Of a stretch of 64,000 nt of DNA, positions 44,663-53,618 are shown piece after piece. Each line of letters starts with the position of its first letter. Position 1 is the stretch's first letter. Location: contig NZ_JAROCF010000001.1 in NCBI RefSeq assembly GCF_030433685.1, forward strand, positions 3,410,001-3,474,000. Direction: 5' to 3'. Under the pieces are notes generated by a model. That model was not told where the DNA came from and ran no database searches. It saw only the letters and a list, made by a program, of their open reading frames with translations. The position numbers and the translations under genes were made by a program. Origin of the DNA: Leifsonia williamsii. Lineage in GTDB: Bacteria > Actinomycetota > Actinomycetes > Actinomycetales > Microbacteriaceae.

Positions 44663-46315
44663 ATGCCCTCCGTCTCCGCCCACGTCGCCCACACCCTCGC
44701 CCGCCATGTCGACCACGTCTTCGGGGTCATGGGCAACGGCAACGCCTACTTCCTCGACGCGCTGGAGCGCACCGGCGCCGTCACGTACACCGCCATGCGC
44801 CACGAGGCCGGGGCTGTGGTCGCCGCCGACGCGTTCCACCGCGCCTCCGGCCGCCTCGCCGCGGCGACCACCACGTACGGCGCCGGCTTCACCAATACGC
44901 TGACCGCGCTGGCGGAGGCCGTGCAGGCGCACATCCCGCTGCTCCTGGTGGTCGGCGACGAGCCGACGTCCGGGCCCCGGCCGTGGGACGTCGACCAGAT
45001 CGCGCTCGCCTCGGCCGTCGGCGCCCGCACCTACACGGTCGGCCGCGCGGACGCGGCGGCCACGACCGTCATCGCCATCGAGCACGCGCTGGCCTACCGT
45101 GTGCCGACCGTGCTCGCGATCCCCTACGACGTGGCGACACGGGAGGCGGGGCCCGTCCCTCCCGCGCCGGAGCCGGTGCTCCCCGCCCCGCTCGCACCGG
45201 TCACCCCGTTCGCACTCGGCGCCGTGCGCGAGGCCGCCCGGGCGCTCGCAGAGGCCGAGCGCCCGTTCCTCCTCGCCGGCCGCGGCGCCTGGCTCGCCGG
45301 CGCGAGCGCCGCCCTCGGCGAGCTGGCCGACGCGACCGGCGCGGTCACCGCCTCCACCGCCCTCGGCCGCGGGGTCTTCCCCGACGACCGCTACGACCTC
45401 GGCGTCAGCGGCGGATTCGGGGCGGAGGGCGCGATGGAGCTGGTGCGGGAGGCCGACGTCGCCGTGGTGTTCGGCGCCTCCCTCAACCACTTCACCATGC
45501 GGTTCGGCGAGCTGTTCGCGCCCGGCACGCGGGTCATCCAGGTCGACGTCGCGCCCGCCGCCACGCACCCGTACGTGGGCTCGTACATCCGCGGAGACGC
45601 GCGGGAGGTCGCGACCGCGCTGGTCGGCGAGCTCGCCGCCCGCGGCGCCCGCCCCTCCGGCTGGCGGGAGAGCATCGACGCCGCTGCCCTGCGCAGGCAG
45701 CACCCCGGCGACGGCCTCGCCCCCGACGGCCGCCTGGACCCGCGCTCGGCCGCGGCACGGCTGGCGGAGCTGCTGCCGGAGGACCGGGTCGTCGTCTCCG
45801 ACGGCGGGCACTTCATCGGCTGGGCCAACATGTACTGGCCCGTCGCCTCCCCTGACCGCATGATCATGGTGGGCACCGCGTACCAGTCGATCGGTCTCGG
45901 GTTCCCGAGCGTCGCCGGGGCCGCGCTCGCGCATCCCGAGGCCACCGTGGTCCTGACCACGGGCGACGGCGGCGGCCTGATGGCCCTGGCCGATCTGGAG
46001 TCGGCCGTGCGGGTCGCGGGCGGCCGCGGTCTGGCCGTCGTGTGGAACGATGCCGCCTACGGCGCCGAGGTGAACCTGTACGGCCTGAAGGGCCTCGCGG
46101 AGGCGCCCATGCGCATCCCCGAGGTCGACTTCGCCGGCCTCGCGCGCGCCGTCGGCGCCGCAGCGGTCACGGTCCGCACCCTCGACGACCTGGAGGTCGT
46201 GACGGAGTGGCGCGCCACCCCCGCCGCCGAGCGCCCGTTCCTCCTGCTCGACCTCCGCGTCTCCGGCGCCGTCATCGCCCCCTACCAGCACGAGATCATC
46301 CGGGCGAACTCCTGA
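44663..46315 (+). CDS. ThDP-dependent enzyme of the acetolactate synthase/decarboxylase family
   Basis: The 550-aa protein has the three-domain layout of AHAS/benzoylformate decarboxylase: pyrimidine domain with catalytic Glu48 in MRHEAGAVVAADA, central domain (AERPFLLAGRGAWLAGA near 195), and PP domain with GDGGGLMALADLESAVRVAG ending in VVWNDAAYGAE. GTAYQSIGLGFPSVAGAAL near 412 matches the family. The substrate is not clear from sequence; it is not an obvious IlvB because no regulatory subunit is nearby. AAAGG precedes ATG 44663. A convergent MHS symporter and a GntR regulator lie beyond, suggesting catabolism of an imported 2-oxoacid or aromatic acid. Confidence 0.87.
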   Translation: MPSVSAHVAHTLARHVDHVFGVMGNGNAYFLDALERTGAVTYTAMRHEAGAVVAADAFHRASGRLAAATTTYGAGFTNTLTALAEAVQAHIPLLLVVGDEPTSGPRPWDVDQIALASAVGARTYTVGRADAAATTVIAIEHALAYRVPTVLAIPYDVATREAGPVPPAPEPVLPAPLAPVTPFALGAVREAARALAEAERPFLLAGRGAWLAGASAALGELADATGAVTASTALGRGVFPDDRYDLGVSGGFGAEGAMELVREADVAVVFGASLNHFTMRFGELFAPGTRVIQVDVAPAATHPYVGSYIRGDAREVATALVGELAARGARPSGWRESIDAAALRRQHPGDGLAPDGRLDPRSAAARLAELLPEDRVVVSDGGHFIGWANMYWPVASPDRMIMVGTAYQSIGLGFPSVAGAALAHPEATVVLTTGDGGGLMALADLESAVRVAGGRGLAVVWNDAAYGAEVNLYGLKGLAEAPMRIPEVDFAGLARAVGAAAVTVRTLDDLEVVTEWRATPAAERPFLLLDLRVSGAVIAPYQHEIIRANS

Positions 46316-46325
46316 CCTGACGCCC

Positions 46326-46413
46326 GCAACTCCGGAGATCCGCCCCGCCCGACCGCGATCCTCCGGTCGAAGCAGCATCCGTACGGCGCGTCGCCCCCGA
46401 CCTCCGGAGTTAC
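46326..46413. repeat. Palindromic intergenic element, copy 1
   Basis: About 88 bases bounded by GCAACTCCGGAG at the left and CTCCGGAGTTAC at the right, which are inverted copies. It lies after the stop of the ThDP enzyme. Confidence 0.7.
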
Positions 46414-46424
46414 GGTGCAGGCCG

Positions 46425-46512
46425 GCAATTCCGGAGGCGCACGCGCGAATCCCTCCCCCAGGGCCGTTCACACGGAGATGAGGGAGGGATTCGAGCGGGC
46501 CTCCGGAGTTAC
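46425..46512. repeat. Palindromic intergenic element, copy 2
   Basis: A second element of 88 bases bounded by GCAATTCCGGAGG and CCTCCGGAGTTAC. It contains a further perfect 12-bp inner stem (CGAATCCCTCCC at 46446-46457 with GGGAGGGATTCG at 46482-46493). It ends 15 bases before the stop of the convergent symporter. Confidence 0.75.
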
Positions 46513-46527
46513 GGCTTCCCGGCGGCG

Positions 46528-47928
46528 TCAGGCGCGGGAGGCGCCCACGATCGGGGAACGCTCCTGCTCGGCCTCGTGGTCGGGGCCCAGCGGGATGCCG
46601 GAGCGGTCGCGCAGCAGCAGCGTCGCGATCAGGCCGATCACGGTCATCCCCGCCAGGTACCACGTCACCGACCAGGTCGTCCCCGTCGCCTGCACGAGCG
46701 CGGTCGCGATGGTCGGGGCGAAGGCACCGCCGAGGATCGCGCCGATGGCGTACGAGATCGAGACGCCCGAGAAGCGGATGGAGGCCGGGAACAGCTCCGC
46801 GTAATAGGCCGCCTGCGGCCCGTAGGTGAAGCCGAGTCCGATCGTCAGCACCGCGACGCCCGCGAACAGCGACCACACCGTGCCCGCGTTGACCAGCGGG
46901 AACAGCAGGAAGACGCCGACCAGCTGCAGCACCCAGCCGATGATGTAGGTGGTGCGGCGGCCGATCCTGTCGCTCAGCCAGCCCGCGCACCAGGTCGACG
47001 CGAGCCAGGTCACGGCCGAGCCGGCGACCGCCCACAGCACCGGGCCGCGCTCGAGGCCGAGCGGCCCGTCGGGGTTCGTGGAGTAGTTCTGGATGTACCC
47101 GCCGGTGGTCATGTAGCCGACCGCGTTGTTGCCGGCGAAGATCAGCGCGGCGAGCACCACGAGCAGCGCGTGGCGGCGGAACAGCCGCACGATCGGCGTG
47201 CGGGTCTGCTCGCGGCGGGCCGCGATCTCGCGGAAGACCGGGCTCTCGTCGACCCGGCGGCGCACGTAGTAGCCGATCGCGATCAGCACGATCGAGAGGA
47301 GGAACGGCACCCGCCAGCCCCACGCGACGAAGGCGTCGCCCGGCGCGAGGATCGACATCAGCGCCATCATGCCCGAGGCGAGCAGCAGGCCGAGCGGCAC
47401 GCCGATCTGCGGCGAGACGCCGAACAGGCCGCGACGCTTCGTCGGCGCATGCTCGACCGCCATGAGCACCGCGCCTCCCCACTCGCCGCCGGCCGAGATG
47501 CCCTGCAGGATGCGCAGCAGGATCAGCAGGATCGGCGCGGCGATGCCGATGGCGTCGTACGTCGGCAGGAGCCCGACCAGCGCCGTGGCCGCGCCCATGA
47601 GCACAAGCGTGATCATCAGCACGAAGCGCCGGCCGTGCTTGTCGCCGAGGTGTCCGGCGATGAAGGCGCCCAGCGGCCGGAACAGGAAGCTGATGCCGAC
47701 CGTGAGGAACGAGAGGATGGTCGCGAACTGCGGCCCTGCCGGCTCGAAGAACAGCTGGCCGAAGACCAGCCCCGCCGCCGAGGCGTAGATGAAGAAGTCG
47801 TACCACTCGACGGTGGTGCCGACCACGGTGGCGAAGACCACGCGGCGCCGGTCGGTCGCCGCGGCGAAGCTCCCGGTCGGCGTGAAGTGCGCGCCGGCGG
47901 TGCCGGCACTGGTGTCGGGGGTGCTCAT
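46528..47928 (-). CDS. MHS-family metabolite:proton symporter (MFS)
   Basis: The 466-aa carrier has 12 TM helices and the MHS hallmarks: VVGTTVEWYDFFIYASAAGLV near residue 35, the loop 2-3 motif GHLGDKHGRRFVL near 93 and SAGGEWGGAVLMAVEHAP near 145. Relatives transport shikimate, citrate, proline-betaine or aromatic acids. ATG 47928 has a GGAGA site; the longer frame upstream is rejected. The divergent GntR regulator at 48060 and the palindromic promoter region suggest substrate-induced expression. Function together with the convergent ThDP enzyme is an inference. Confidence 0.9.
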   Translation of the reverse strand: MSTPDTSAGTAGAHFTPTGSFAAATDRRRVVFATVVGTTVEWYDFFIYASAAGLVFGQLFFEPAGPQFATILSFLTVGISFLFRPLGAFIAGHLGDKHGRRFVLMITLVLMGAATALVGLLPTYDAIGIAAPILLILLRILQGISAGGEWGGAVLMAVEHAPTKRRGLFGVSPQIGVPLGLLLASGMMALMSILAPGDAFVAWGWRVPFLLSIVLIAIGYYVRRRVDESPVFREIAARREQTRTPIVRLFRRHALLVVLAALIFAGNNAVGYMTTGGYIQNYSTNPDGPLGLERGPVLWAVAGSAVTWLASTWCAGWLSDRIGRRTTYIIGWVLQLVGVFLLFPLVNAGTVWSLFAGVAVLTIGLGFTYGPQAAYYAELFPASIRFSGVSISYAIGAILGGAFAPTIATALVQATGTTWSVTWYLAGMTVIGLIATLLLRDRSGIPLGPDHEAEQERSPIVGASRA

Positions 47929-47969
47929 GGCAGGATCTCCTTCGATCTGACGTCGTCGTCCGCCGGAAA

Positions 47970-47996
47970 GTATATGATACGATTTCGGATACGTCG
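47970..47996. promoter_or_regulatory. Palindromic control region of the symporter/GntR pair
   Basis: GTATATGATAC is an inverted repeat (GTAT-ATG-ATAC); it contains -10-like TATGAT (plus) and TATACT-like (minus) hexamers and is followed by a direct repeat GATACG-ATTTCG-GATACG. It is strikingly AT-rich for this genome and is the likely operator of the GntR regulator. Confidence 0.6.
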
Positions 47997-48059
47997 AGAG
48001 GCTCCTGTGCGTCGAGCGCACACGCTCCCCACCCTCCCCGGCCGATAGGATCACCACCG

Positions 48060-48725
48060 ATGGCGACCGACGAACCAACGCAGAGCAAGTCGCGCGCCGC
48101 CTACGACTGGATCAGGGCGCGCATCTCCCGCCGCGACTACACCCCCGGCTACCGGCTGGTGCTGGGCGCGATCGCGAACGACCTCGGGATGAGCGTCGTG
48201 CCCGTACGCGAGGCGCTGCGTCAGCTGGAGGCGGAGGGCCTGGTCACCTTCGAGCGCAACGTCGGCGCGCGCGTCGCGATGGTCGACGAGTCGCAGTACC
48301 GCTTCAGCATGCAGACGCTCGCCCTGCTCGAGGGCGCCGCGACCGCGCAGGCCGCACCCGCCCTCGGCGCCGACGACCTCCGCCGCGCCCGCGAGATCAA
48401 CGAGCAGATGACCGAGACGCTCGGCCATTTCGCGCCCGACGTCTTCACCGCCCTCAACCACGAGTTCCACGAGACGCTCTACGCCGCGTGCCCCAACCGG
48501 CGGCTGCTGGAGCTGGTGGAGGCGGAGTGGGCGCGCCTGGGCAACCTCCGCAGCTCCACCTTCGCCTTCGTGCCCGGCCGGGCGCAGGAGTCGGTGCACG
48601 AGCACGCCGAGATCCTGACACTGATCGAACGCGGCGCCCCCGCCGACGAGATCGAGTCCGCGGCCCGCCGGCACCGCACCGCGACCCTCGACGCCTACCT
48701 CGAGCACGAGCACGCCGCCTCCTGA
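48060..48725 (+). CDS. GntR-family regulator, FCD subgroup
   Basis: The 221-aa protein has a winged HTH (AIANDLGMSVVPVREALRQL near residue 39) and a helical FCD ligand domain with FTALNHEFHETLYAACPNRRL near 128 and HEHAEILTLIERG near 180, where His residues usually bind a metal. It is divergent from the MHS symporter and separated from it by a palindromic AT-rich promoter region, so it likely represses the symporter and itself. No convincing ribosome-binding site precedes ATG 48060. Confidence 0.92.
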   Translation: MATDEPTQSKSRAAYDWIRARISRRDYTPGYRLVLGAIANDLGMSVVPVREALRQLEAEGLVTFERNVGARVAMVDESQYRFSMQTLALLEGAATAQAAPALGADDLRRAREINEQMTETLGHFAPDVFTALNHEFHETLYAACPNRRLLELVEAEWARLGNLRSSTFAFVPGRAQESVHEHAEILTLIERGAPADEIESAARRHRTATLDAYLEHEHAAS

Positions 48726-48779
48726 GCCGGGCCCGCGGCGCTCCGGTTCCGCTCAGGCTGCGCCGGTACCGTGCCCGGC

Positions 48780-49454
48780 ATGACGACCGCGCTCGCCCTG
48801 TCCGCCGCCGCCACCCCGCCCGACGAGCTCGGCGGCATCGCGGGCCTCGCCTCCCGCGTCATGCTGCTGCTCGGCGAGGTGGGCGTCGGGGTCTGCTCGT
48901 TCGTGGAGGTGGTGTTCCCGCCGATCCCGAGCGAGGTGATCCTGCCGTTCGCCGGGTTCCTCGCCCGCCAGGGGTCGCTGAACGTGGTGCTCGTGCTGGT
49001 CGCCGCGACGCTCGGCAGCCTCCTCGGCGCCGTGCTGCTGTACTGGCTGGGCCGCACGCTCGGCGAGGAGCGGGCGATCCGGCTGCTGGCGAAGCTGCCG
49101 CTGGTCGACGAGGACGACTTCCGCACCGCCGCCGACTGGCTGCACCGGCACGGTCGCGGCGCCGTGTTCTTCGGCCGCCTGATCCCGCTGGTCCGGAGCC
49201 TGATCTCGCTGCCGGCCGGCGCGACCCGGATGCCGTTCTGGGTCTTCGCACTGTTCACCGCCGCCGGCACGCTGGCCTGGAACCTCGTGCTCGTCGGCGC
49301 CGGGTACCTGCTCGGCACGCAGTACGAGGTGGTCGACCGCTACTCCGGCGTGGTCGACATCGTGATCTACGTCGCGCTGGCCGTCGCGCTGGTGTGGCTG
49401 ATCGTGCGGCGGGTGCGTCGGGCGCGGGCGTCGCAGCGGGAGGCGCGGGAGTGA
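48780..49454 (+). CDS. DedA-family membrane protein
   Basis: The 224-aa protein has the DedA (SNARE-associated) core: FVEVVFPPIPSEVILPFAGFLARQG near residue 43, LGSLLGAVLLYWLGRTLGEE near 80, and the conserved FFGRLIPLVRSLISLPAGATRMP with the invariant FGRxxPxxR pattern near 138. It has about four TM or re-entrant helices and a basic C-terminal tail. DedA proteins are linked to lipid-carrier flipping (undecaprenyl phosphate) and membrane homeostasis. ATG 48780 has no ribosome-binding site but TACCGT lies a few bases upstream, suggesting a leaderless start; GTG 48771 is an alternative. Confidence 0.93.
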   Translation: MTTALALSAAATPPDELGGIAGLASRVMLLLGEVGVGVCSFVEVVFPPIPSEVILPFAGFLARQGSLNVVLVLVAATLGSLLGAVLLYWLGRTLGEERAIRLLAKLPLVDEDDFRTAADWLHRHGRGAVFFGRLIPLVRSLISLPAGATRMPFWVFALFTAAGTLAWNLVLVGAGYLLGTQYEVVDRYSGVVDIVIYVALAVALVWLIVRRVRRARASQREARE

Positions 49455-49813
49455 CGGAGGCTCCTGCCGAGCAGGCGACCGCCTCGGCCCGGAGTCCATG
49501 GCTGCTGCTCGGCTGGTTCGCGATCCCGGCGGTCGTGCTGGTGGTCCCGTACCTCTTGTTCGCGACCTGGGTGCAGTTCGAGCTGGACGCGGCCGGCGTG
49601 ATCGCGCAGTCGCCCGTGGCGGACGCCGGCGAGGAGGACGTCGGCCTGTTCCTCGGTCTCGCCCCTGCTCTGTTCGTCCTCGCCGCGACGCTGTTCGTGA
49701 CGCTCGTCACCTTCCCGCGCGGGGCCGGACGGGTGCTCTGGACGGGGATGCTGCTGATCGCCGTCGCGCTCCCCGCCGCCGCGATCGCCTGGCTGCTGAT
49801 CGCGGGCGCGTGA
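49451..49813 (+). CDS. Small three-helix membrane protein
   Basis: The 120-aa protein has three predicted TM helices (about residues 17-40, 68-88, 93-117) and a short acidic extracytoplasmic loop around 50-62. GTG 49451 overlaps the DedA stop (GTGA), so it is translationally coupled and perhaps works with DedA. No family was recognised. Codon usage matches the neighbours. It is followed by the tRNA-Thr gene on the other strand. Confidence 0.75.
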   Translation: MTEAPAEQATASARSPWLLLGWFAIPAVVLVVPYLLFATWVQFELDAAGVIAQSPVADAGEEDVGLFLGLAPALFVLAATLFVTLVTFPRGAGRVLWTGMLLIAVALPAAAIAWLLIAGA

Positions 49814-49830
49814 ACGGCGCACGGACGTGA

Positions 49831-49906
49831 TGGAGCCGGCTGCGGGACTCGAACCCGCGACCGCTCGCTTACAAGGCGAGTGCTCTACCAACTGAGCTAA
49901 GCCGGC
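49831..49906 (-). tRNA. tRNA-Thr (anticodon TGT)
   Basis: A 76-base cloverleaf including encoded CCA: acceptor GCCGGCT pairs with AGCCGGC, D-arm AGCTCAGTTGGTAGAGC, anticodon stem CTCGC/GCGAG with loop CTTGTAA, and T-arm with GGTTCGAGTCC. The anticodon TGT reads ACA-type Thr codons. No integrated element is attached to its 3' end. Confidence 0.97.
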
Positions 49907-49933
49907 GCACTGGACAGCGTAGCGGAGCCGGGG

Positions 49934-50839
49934 TCAGCCCGCCGACGGCGTGGGTGTGGGCGTGGGAGATGCCGTGGAGGTGTACTCGTCGCCCTGCGCC
50001 TGCAGCACGAACGCCTTGAAGTCGGCGGCGTTGGTGAGCGACCCGGTGTACGGCTTGCCGTTCACGAGCACGAGCAGCGCGTTCGTCATCTTCTGCACGT
50101 CGGAGTTCGGGATGGGCCCGCTCAGCGCGCGGTCGCTCGCATCGGTGACCCAGGTCTTGAACCGGCCGTCGTCGATGCACGCGTTGATCTCGCTCTTCGC
50201 GTCGGCGCCGGCCGCCGCGACCCGCTGCTTGAGCTGCTGGTCGGTGAGGCCGGGGCTGCCCTCCTTGGGCTGCTTGGCGAAGAGGGAGGCGTTGAACGTC
50301 CAGAACGCGCCGGGCGAGTAGTTCGCGACGCAGGCCGCGGCGTTGGCGGCGCGCAGCGAGTACTTCGTGCCCGCCGAATGGCTGGTGTAGATCGCCACGG
50401 GGTGCATCTCGACCGTGACGGCGCCCGCCTTCACGAGCGGCTCGAGCTGGTGCAGGTTCGTGCGCTGGAAGTCGCCGCACAGGTCGCAGAGGTAGTCGGC
50501 GTAGATGCGGATGTCGACGGTGCTGCCGCTCGGATCGGGCTTGCTCGCGACCGGCTTCGCGTCGGCGGCGAGGGCAGCGGTCGTCTTGACCTTGAGCTCG
50601 GAGCCGACCATGACGCCGTCGCTGGCCATGTTCCTCGGGCCGGGGACGGTCGGGCGGATGGCGCTCACGATGACGACGGCCACGATGGCCGCGACGGCGA
50701 GCACGCCGACGACGATGCCGCCGCCGAGCAGGGCGCGCCTCCTGCGGTCCTTGCGCTGCTGCGACGTGCGGAGCTGCCGGGCTTTCTCACGTGCCGCGGC
50801 GCGCACGTCGCCGGGACGGCCCTCGTCGGGATCGGTCAT
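49934..50839 (-). CDS. Membrane-anchored DsbA-like thioredoxin-fold protein
   Basis: The 301-aa protein has a basic cytoplasmic N-terminus (REKARQLRTSQQRKDRRRR), one TM helix at about 38-60, and an extracytoplasmic thioredoxin-like domain of the DsbA/DSBA-oxidoreductase type with the active-site pair Cys118-Asp-Leu-Cys121 in IYADYLCDLCGDFQ. Two further cysteines (AACVA, INACI) are spaced as in mycobacterial DsbA-like proteins. The C-terminus is a Thr-Pro repeat tail. It probably forms or repairs disulfides in exported proteins. ATG 50839 is preceded by GAGG at a long spacing. It lies just upstream of the tRNA-Thr on the same strand. Confidence 0.88.
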   Translation of the reverse strand: MTDPDEGRPGDVRAAAREKARQLRTSQQRKDRRRRALLGGGIVVGVLAVAAIVAVVIVSAIRPTVPGPRNMASDGVMVGSELKVKTTAALAADAKPVASKPDPSGSTVDIRIYADYLCDLCGDFQRTNLHQLEPLVKAGAVTVEMHPVAIYTSHSAGTKYSLRAANAAACVANYSPGAFWTFNASLFAKQPKEGSPGLTDQQLKQRVAAAGADAKSEINACIDDGRFKTWVTDASDRALSGPIPNSDVQKMTNALLVLVNGKPYTGSLTNAADFKAFVLQAQGDEYTSTASPTPTPTPSAG

Positions 50840-51009
50840 GCGTATCAACCTCGGGGTGCTTCGGGGACTGCGCGGGGGGACGCAGTGTCGGTGAGTGGCC
50901 CGCCGAGCGAGCACACGCAACCGGACGATCGTAGAACGCCTGTCTGGGAATCGACCAGACGCGGGCTGGACGCCGGAGGAGCAGCGGGGAGGCTGCCCCC
51001 CGAACGCGG

Positions 51010-51039
51010 TTCGGAGCACCCTCTCCGATGCCATACTAT
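51010..51039 (+). promoter_or_regulatory. Predicted promoter of the msiK-like gene
   Basis: TTCGGA (51010-51015) and TACTAT (51034-51039) are 18 bases apart, giving a leader of about 95 bases before ATG 51140. The 300-base gap from 50840 holds nothing else recognisable. Confidence 0.45.
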
Positions 51040-51139
51040 GGTCGCTGAGGCAGCGACGCCTTCGGACGTCGACGCTACATTCATCCATTCACAACGGATC
51101 GTCCGGCACGTACCTGCCGGTGAAGGAGAACGAAAGACA

Positions 51140-52234
<1,095 letters not shown>

Positions 52235-52251
52235 TCCCCAGGAACCATCCT

Positions 52252-52290
52252 CACTCTGCCGCAGTCCGCTCGCCGGACTGCGGCAGAGTG
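52252..52290 (+). terminator. Strong hairpin terminator after msiK
   Basis: Perfect 17-bp stem (CACTCTGCCGCAGTCCG with its complement) around a five-base loop, followed by CTTTC. It lies 17 bases after the msiK stop and separates it from the DUF4032 gene. Confidence 0.9.
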
Positions 52291-52322
52291 CTTTCGCCCG
52301 CGATCCACCCCGAGAGGCACCC

Positions 52323-53618
52323 ATGGCCGGATCTGTGAACATCACCGCCGCGACGGTCGAGCCCGCGCTGCTCGACCTCCCCTGGAACCTCCCGCTGGAG
52401 GACTGGTCGAGCGAGCACATCGCCCTGCTGCCGAAGGGCATCAGCCGGCACCTCGTGCGCTTCGCCAACCTCTCCGGCTACGTCATCGCCATCAAGGAGA
52501 CGACGGCCGAGATGGCGCAGCGCGAGTACGACATGCTGCGCACGCTGCAGCGGCTCGACGTGCCCTGCGTCGACCCGTTCGCCGTGATCAAGAACCGGCA
52601 GGACGACGACGGCAACGCGCTCAACGCCGCCCTGGTCACCCGGCACCTCAAGTTCTCGCTCCCCTACCGCGCGCTGTTCTCGCAGACCCTGCGGCCCGAC
52701 ACCGCCACGCGCCTGGTGGACGCGCTCGCGGTGCTGCTGGTGCGCCTCCACATCGTCGGCTTCTTCTGGGGTGACGTGTCGCTGTCGAACACGCTGTTCC
52801 GTCGCGACGCGGGCGCCTTCGCCGCCTACCTGGTCGACGCCGAGACCGGCCAGCTCTACGACGGCCTCTCGAACGGCCAGCGCGAGAACGACCTCGAGAT
52901 CGCGCGCGTCAACATCGCCGGCGAGCTGATGGACCTGGAGGCCGGCGGCCGCGTCGACGAGTCGCTCGACCCGATCAAGGTCTCCAACGGCATCGTCGCC
53001 GCCTACCGGTCGCTCTGGAAGGAGCTGACCGGCAGCGAGTCGTTCGCGTCGTCCGAGCGCTGGCGGATCAGCCAGCGCGTCGAGCGGCTCAACGAGCTCG
53101 GCTTCGACATCGAGGAGCTCGCGATCAAGACCTCCGACGAGGGCACGACCGTGCGCATCCAGCCGAAGGTCGTCGACGCGGGGCACCACCAGCGCCGCCT
53201 GCTGCGCCTCACCGGCCTCGACACGGGCGAGAACCAGGCCCGCCGCCTCCTGAACGACCTCGACTCCTACGCGGCCACCCTGGGCACCGAGGGACTCGAC
53301 GAGGAGGCGTCGGCGCACGAGTGGCTGATGCGCGTCTTCGAGCCCGTGGTGCGGGCGATCCCGGCCGACCTCAAGGGCAAGCTGGAGCCGGCGGAGGTGT
53401 TCCACCAGCTGCTCGAGCACCGCTGGTTCATGTCGCAGTCCGAGGGCCGCGACGTGCCGCTGGCGGAGGCCCTGACCTCCTACATCAACGACGTGCTGCG
53501 CCACCGCCGCGACGAGGCCACGGTCATCGGGCCGCCGACGGAGTCGTTCAGCGCGATCAGCTCCTCCTCGTCGTCCGCCGACGACGAGGACGCCGACGAC
53601 TGGCGGTCGAAGGTCTGA
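52323..53618 (+). CDS. DUF4032 kinase-like protein
   Basis: The 431-aa protein has a lipopolysaccharide-kinase-like N-terminal half: Lys58 in GYVIAIKET, catalytic-loop-like GFFWGDVSLSNTLFRR near residue 147 and metal-site-like YLVDAETG near 169. A DUF4032 domain fills the second half (DEEASAHEWLMRVFEPVVRA near 325, EVFHQLLEHRWFMSQSEGRD near 360). The tail is Ser/Asp-rich. The kinase reading is an inference from motif spacing; the substrate is unknown. ATG 52323 is preceded by CGAGAGGCACCC. Its stop abuts the stop of the convergent LacI gene with no gap. Confidence 0.83.
   Translation: MAGSVNITAATVEPALLDLPWNLPLEDWSSEHIALLPKGISRHLVRFANLSGYVIAIKETTAEMAQREYDMLRTLQRLDVPCVDPFAVIKNRQDDDGNALNAALVTRHLKFSLPYRALFSQTLRPDTATRLVDALAVLLVRLHIVGFFWGDVSLSNTLFRRDAGAFAAYLVDAETGQLYDGLSNGQRENDLEIARVNIAGELMDLEAGGRVDESLDPIKVSNGIVAAYRSLWKELTGSESFASSERWRISQRVERLNELGFDIEELAIKTSDEGTTVRIQPKVVDAGHHQRRLLRLTGLDTGENQARRLLNDLDSYAATLGTEGLDEEASAHEWLMRVFEPVVRAIPADLKGKLEPAEVFHQLLEHRWFMSQSEGRDVPLAEALTSYINDVLRHRRDEATVIGPPTESFSAISSSSSSADDEDADDWRSKV

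Noticed and set aside
44633..48088. 1151-codon minus-strand ORF
   Set aside because: It is an Arg-rich shadow of the ThDP enzyme and the MHS symporter, both of which show intact motifs in other frames.
49831..49906. tRNA-Thr as an integration site for a genomic island
   Set aside because: No integrase, no repeated 3' tRNA fragment and no compositional change are seen on either side; the TAC insert lies more than 20 kb away.
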